A stretch of 7,522 nucleotides of DNA from an uncultured Campylobacter sp. (GTDB lineage Bacteria; Campylobacterota; Campylobacteria; Campylobacterales; Campylobacteraceae). Each line of letters begins with the position of its first letter. Position 1 is the stretch's first letter. Made by a program: the position numbers and the translations under genes. The notes beneath the pieces were generated by a model that saw only the letters and a program-made list of their open reading frames with translations, was not told the DNA's origin and did no database searches. The DNA lies in assembly GCA_938041615.1 (NCBI GenBank), contig CALISV010000037.1, positions 1-7,522 on the forward strand. The letters run 5' to 3'. Positions 5,311 through 7,522 of this stretch are shown here, in pieces.

Positions 5311-6393
5311 ATGTATCTTAAGAAATTTGAAGCGGCGCTTATAGCGTCAAGTTTTATTTTAGAAGGCAATGCAATGGCAAGCACAAACGTGACAAAGTCA
5401 CCGCTAGAGGCGGTCTCTATGGTTAGCGAGTGGGATAAAATTTTCGCCAAAAGCGACAAAGTAGATCACAAAAAGGTCAAATTTAAAAATCGCTACGGCG
5501 TGGAGCTAGTCGGCGATCTTTATACGCCTAAAAATTTAAAAGGTAAAGCCGCTGCGATCGCAGTTAGCGGACCTTTTGGCGCAGTCAAAGAGCAATCGAG
5601 CGGCCTTTATGCGCAAACGCTAGCAGAACGCGGATTTATCACGCTTGCCTTTGATCCAAGCTACACGGGCGAGAGCGGCGGCGTGCCGAGGAATTTAGCA
5701 AGCCCAGAGATAAATACCGAGGATTTTAGCGCGACGGTTGATTTTCTAGGGCTTCAAGACAATGTAGACCCTGAACGTATAGGCATTTTAGGAATTTGCG
5801 GCTTTGGCGGTCTTGCTCTAAATGCTGCTCTTAGCGATCCTCGCATAAAGGCGGTTGCAACCAGCACGATGTATGATATGACGCGAGTGATGGCAAAAGG
5901 CTACAACGATAGCATAGGCGCCGATGAGAGATATGAAACTAAAAAGAAGCTAGCCGAACAGCGCTGGGTAGATGCAAAAGCCAGCAAGCCGGCACTTATC
6001 GGAGCAACCAACGTTGATCCTGAAAAAATAGACGCTAGCACTCCGCAGTTTATAGCTGAGTATGCGAGATTTTACCGCACGGATCGCGGCTATCACAAAC
6101 GCGCCGTCAACTCAAACTCTGGCGAGAGCGGCTGGATCGTCACAAACCCTATCTCGTTTATAAATATGCCTATCCTTGCCTACGCAAGCGAGATGAGAAC
6201 TCCGACTCTTATCGTAGCCTGCGAGAAAGCGCACTCTAGATACTTTAGCGAGGACGCTTACAAGTCGCTTGGCAGCGCAAACAAAGAGCTAGTTATCGTC
6301 CCTGGCGCCGTGCATATAGATCTATATGACAATAAAAATAACAAGATCCCATACGATAAATTTGAGGAATTTTTCAAAGCAAATTTGAAATAA
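5311..6393 (+). CDS. Alpha/beta hydrolase, YcjY/dienelactone-hydrolase-like, possibly exported
   Basis: This is a 360-residue alpha/beta hydrolase. The core begins near residue 56 (KVKFKNRYGVELVGDLYTP). Residues 85-100 (VSGPFGAVKEQSSGLY) probably form the oxyanion region, followed by FDPSYTGESGG (114-124). The nucleophile elbow GILGICGFGG (158-167) offers Cys163, as in dienelactone-type enzymes, rather than serine. His335 in PGAVHIDLYD is the likely catalytic histidine, and the acid is probably Glu305 in CEKAHSRYFSED. The substrate is unknown. Residues 1-24 (KK, then AALIASSFIL, then AMA) resemble a weak signal peptide, but the ATG at 5311 has a poor ribosome site. A second ATG at 5374 (codon 22) has AGAAGG 7 bases upstream and would give a cytoplasmic protein. 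It is first in a unit with the cyclophilin-like gene 53 bases downstream and divergent from the AraC-type regulator. Confidence 0.88.
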   Translation: MYLKKFEAALIASSFILEGNAMASTNVTKSPLEAVSMVSEWDKIFAKSDKVDHKKVKFKNRYGVELVGDLYTPKNLKGKAAAIAVSGPFGAVKEQSSGLYAQTLAERGFITLAFDPSYTGESGGVPRNLASPEINTEDFSATVDFLGLQDNVDPERIGILGICGFGGLALNAALSDPRIKAVATSTMYDMTRVMAKGYNDSIGADERYETKKKLAEQRWVDAKASKPALIGATNVDPEKIDASTPQFIAEYARFYRTDRGYHKRAVNSNSGESGWIVTNPISFINMPILAYASEMRTPTLIVACEKAHSRYFSEDAYKSLGSANKELVIVPGAVHIDLYDNKNNKIPYDKFEEFFKANLK

Positions 6394-6398
6394 ACCGC

Positions 6399-6421
6399 TA
6401 CCCCTGCGTTTTGCGGGGGTA
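6399..6421 (+). terminator. GC-rich hairpin between the hydrolase and cyclophilin-like genes
   Basis: TACCCCTGC (6399-6407) pairs with GCGGGGGTA (6413-6421) around a five-base loop, with one G-T pair. It starts 5 bases after the hydrolase stop codon. No T-run follows, so partial attenuation or protection of the upstream mRNA is more likely than full termination, leaving the downstream gene expressed at a different level. Confidence 0.4.
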
Positions 6422-6446
6422 AATTCGAGAGATAAGGAAGGTAAAA

Positions 6447-6863
6447 ATGAGAAAAATTTTAGCCGTCTTTATGCTTTTTGCGGAGTTAAATTTAGCAGCA
6501 GGAGAGAAAATGCAAAATTTAAAGATAGTCCTAAAGACTTCTAGCGGCGAAGCTACGGTGATCCTAGATGATACTGCGGTGGCAAGAAGTTTTGCCGCAC
6601 AGCTACCGCTAACGCTAAATTTAGAGGACTACGGCGGACGCGAAAAGGTAGCTAAGCTGCCAAAACGGCTTGATACAAGCGGATCTCCAATCGGTAGCGA
6701 CGGCAAAAAAGGCGAGATCTCGTACTTTGCTCCGTGGAATAACCTAGTGATATACTACGACTATCAGCCCTACTACGATGGCATCGTGCGCTTGGGCGTG
6801 ATAGATGGCGATGTAGGCTTGGTCGCAAAAGACGGGGAGATCAAGATAGAGCCGGCAAAATAA
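6447..6863 (+). CDS. Cyclophilin-like-fold protein with possible signal peptide
   Basis: The 138 residues match the bacterial cyclophilin-like domain (Cyclophil_like2 type). Features are a KIVLKTSSGEATVILDD strand pair (26-42), ARSFAAQLPLTLNLEDYGG (46-64), KLPKRLD (70-76), ISYFAPWNNLVIYY (91-104) and GIVRLGVIDG (112-121). The family shares the cyclophilin barrel, but prolyl isomerase activity is not established and no function is firmly known. The start at 6447 has a strong AAGGAAGG (6434-6441) and gives a leader (RK, then ILAVFMLF, then NLAAG) that looks like a short signal peptide, with an unusual Glu13 in its core. A second ATG at 6510 (codon 22) has AGGAGAG (6500-6506) and would start just before the domain. 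It lies 53 bases after the hydrolase and is probably co-transcribed, pointing to a shared role under the AraC-type regulator. Confidence 0.82.
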   Translation: MRKILAVFMLFAELNLAAGEKMQNLKIVLKTSSGEATVILDDTAVARSFAAQLPLTLNLEDYGGREKVAKLPKRLDTSGSPIGSDGKKGEISYFAPWNNLVIYYDYQPYYDGIVRLGVIDGDVGLVAKDGEIKIEPAK

Positions 6864-7068
6864 ATCCGCCGTAACCGCAAAAGCAATAAATAATAAACTT
6901 TAATTCCGCTCCTCGCGCCAAACTTTTTTATGGTCGCAGCACTATCCCCGCGGCGGCGGACATAAGCGTAAATTTTGGCATTTATGCGCTCATACGAAGG
7001 TTTTACGTCGTTTAGTTGCAGATGCGCAAGTCGGTAAAATTTATAAATAGTTAAGCGCGGCGGATTTA
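6861..7068. repeat. 11-base inverted repeats bounding the convergent spacer
   Basis: TAAATCCGCCG (6861-6871, starting with the stop codon of the cyclophilin-like gene) is an exact inverted match to CGGCGGATTTA (7058-7068). The 186 bases between contain no gene. A clear target-site duplication is absent, so a miniature mobile element is only a weak possibility. Confidence 0.35.
6965..6990. terminator. Bulged hairpin in the convergent spacer, possible bidirectional terminator
   Basis: AGCGTAAAT (6965-6973) pairs with ATTTA (6980-6984) and CGCT (6987-6990), with a two-base bulge and a six-base loop. It lies between two converging genes, where a terminator is expected, but there is no T-run beyond either arm. 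The remaining bases of 6864-7079 show nothing I can assign. Confidence 0.3.
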
Positions 7069-7079
7069 CTATAGCCGAT

Positions 7080-7522
7080 TTACCGTCTCATCTTTCTGCC
7101 GATTAGCGCAAAAATCACGATCACGCCGGCGATCATCAGCCCAGCCTTGACGTAAAACGCCCTCCTCTCGCGCACGGCTTCTGGCGAGCTGGTTTTGAGC
7201 CGTACCTTGACGCTCGTGCCGCCCGCGACGATGCTTAGCGTATCGCCCGCCATGCCTTTTAGCTTCACGCTTAGCGTGTTCGTGCCGCTTTGCGCGACAG
7301 TAGGCGTCATAAAGCCCGAAGCCTTATATGAGTAGCGCGTCATGAGGTCGTTGCAGTCTTTGGGGCGGAAAAATATCTCGTAGGTCTTGTCCGCATCCAC
7401 GCCCAGCACGTCGCCGTCACGCGCGTCAAAATACGGATTTTGCGGAGTTTTGGTTTTAAAGCTCCACTTTATCTGCTTTACCTGCGCGCCAGTGCTTTGG
7501 GCGTTTGCTTGCTCGTAGCTAA
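7080..7522 (-). CDS. C-terminal part of a membrane-anchored protein, function unknown (partial, runs off right edge)
   Basis: The frame is open from the window edge to the TAA at 7082-7080, so the true start lies outside; a GTG at 7409 is internal, because the reading continues without a stop through the preceding 37 codons (SYEQANAQSTGAQVKQIKWS and on). The visible 146 residues are mostly polar and beta-rich, with one cysteine (PKDCNDL), and look like an extracytoplasmic Ig-like or sandwich domain. The last 25 residues hold one membrane helix (AGLMIAGVIVIFALIG) and a basic tail, RKMRR. This predicts a bulk outside the cytoplasm and a short cytoplasmic C-terminus. I do not recognise the family. 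It converges on the cyclophilin-like gene with a 216-base spacer, so it belongs to a separate transcription unit. Confidence 0.8.
   Translation of the reverse strand, partial: SYEQANAQSTGAQVKQIKWSFKTKTPQNPYFDARDGDVLGVDADKTYEIFFRPKDCNDLMTRYSYKASGFMTPTVAQSGTNTLSVKLKGMAGDTLSIVAGGTSVKVRLKTSSPEAVRERRAFYVKAGLMIAGVIVIFALIGRKMRR

Noticed and set aside
6399..6421. Strong rho-independent terminator separating the hydrolase and cyclophilin-like genes
   Set aside because: The stem is good but no T-run follows, and the short gap and shared export-like leaders favour co-transcription; kept only as a possible attenuator.
7080..7409. A complete 109-residue protein starting at GTG 7409
   Set aside because: The same frame stays open upstream to the window edge with continuous plausible protein sequence, so this GTG is internal and the gene is partial.

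Overview
The window looks like chromosomal DNA from a Campylobacter, most likely one of the higher-GC, mainly oral species (C. showae, C. rectus or C. curvus type). The basis is the dense use of the word AAATTT in and between genes, GC-rich coding regions broken by AT-rich spacers, strong AAGGAG-type ribosome binding sites, promoters with a recognisable -10 box but no clear -35 box, and gene types common in this group. This is inference from sequence character; the species is not established.

Layout. Bases 1-51 (minus) hold the first 17 codons of a gene that runs off the left edge. After an AT-rich divergent spacer with repeated AAGGA/TCCTT half-sites, 229-435 (plus) encodes a 68-residue helix-turn-helix protein. 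A 359-base gene-free stretch (436-794) contains inverted and direct repeats but no gene I can support. On the minus strand, 795-1880 encodes a soluble chemoreceptor with a C-terminal zinc-binding CZB domain, and just upstream of it 1948-3333 encodes argininosuccinate lyase (argH). Divergent from argH, 3420-4037 (plus) encodes a small peptidase S51 (PepE-like) protein.

The right half is a compact regulatory module. An AraC-family regulator (4242-5147, minus) is divergent from a two-gene plus-strand unit: a YcjY-like alpha/beta hydrolase (5311-6393) and a cyclophilin-like-fold protein (6447-6863). The 163-base divergent spacer carries good -10 boxes for both directions and AGAAT repeats, including an 11-base palindrome, placed where an activator could sit. 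Both unit genes begin with an export-signal-like leader, and both have a second ATG at exactly codon 22 preceded by its own Shine-Dalgarno sequence. This is the most interesting pattern in the window.

The right end (7080-7522, minus) is the C-terminal part of a membrane-anchored protein of unknown function that continues beyond the edge. The convergent spacer 6864-7079 holds a hairpin and lies between 11-base inverted repeats.

No tRNA, rRNA, CRISPR array, insertion sequence or complete phage module was seen. The genes with assigned functions belong to known families. The possible novelty lies in the AraC/hydrolase/cyclophilin-like unit with paired alternative starts, and in the repeat words at gene ends.
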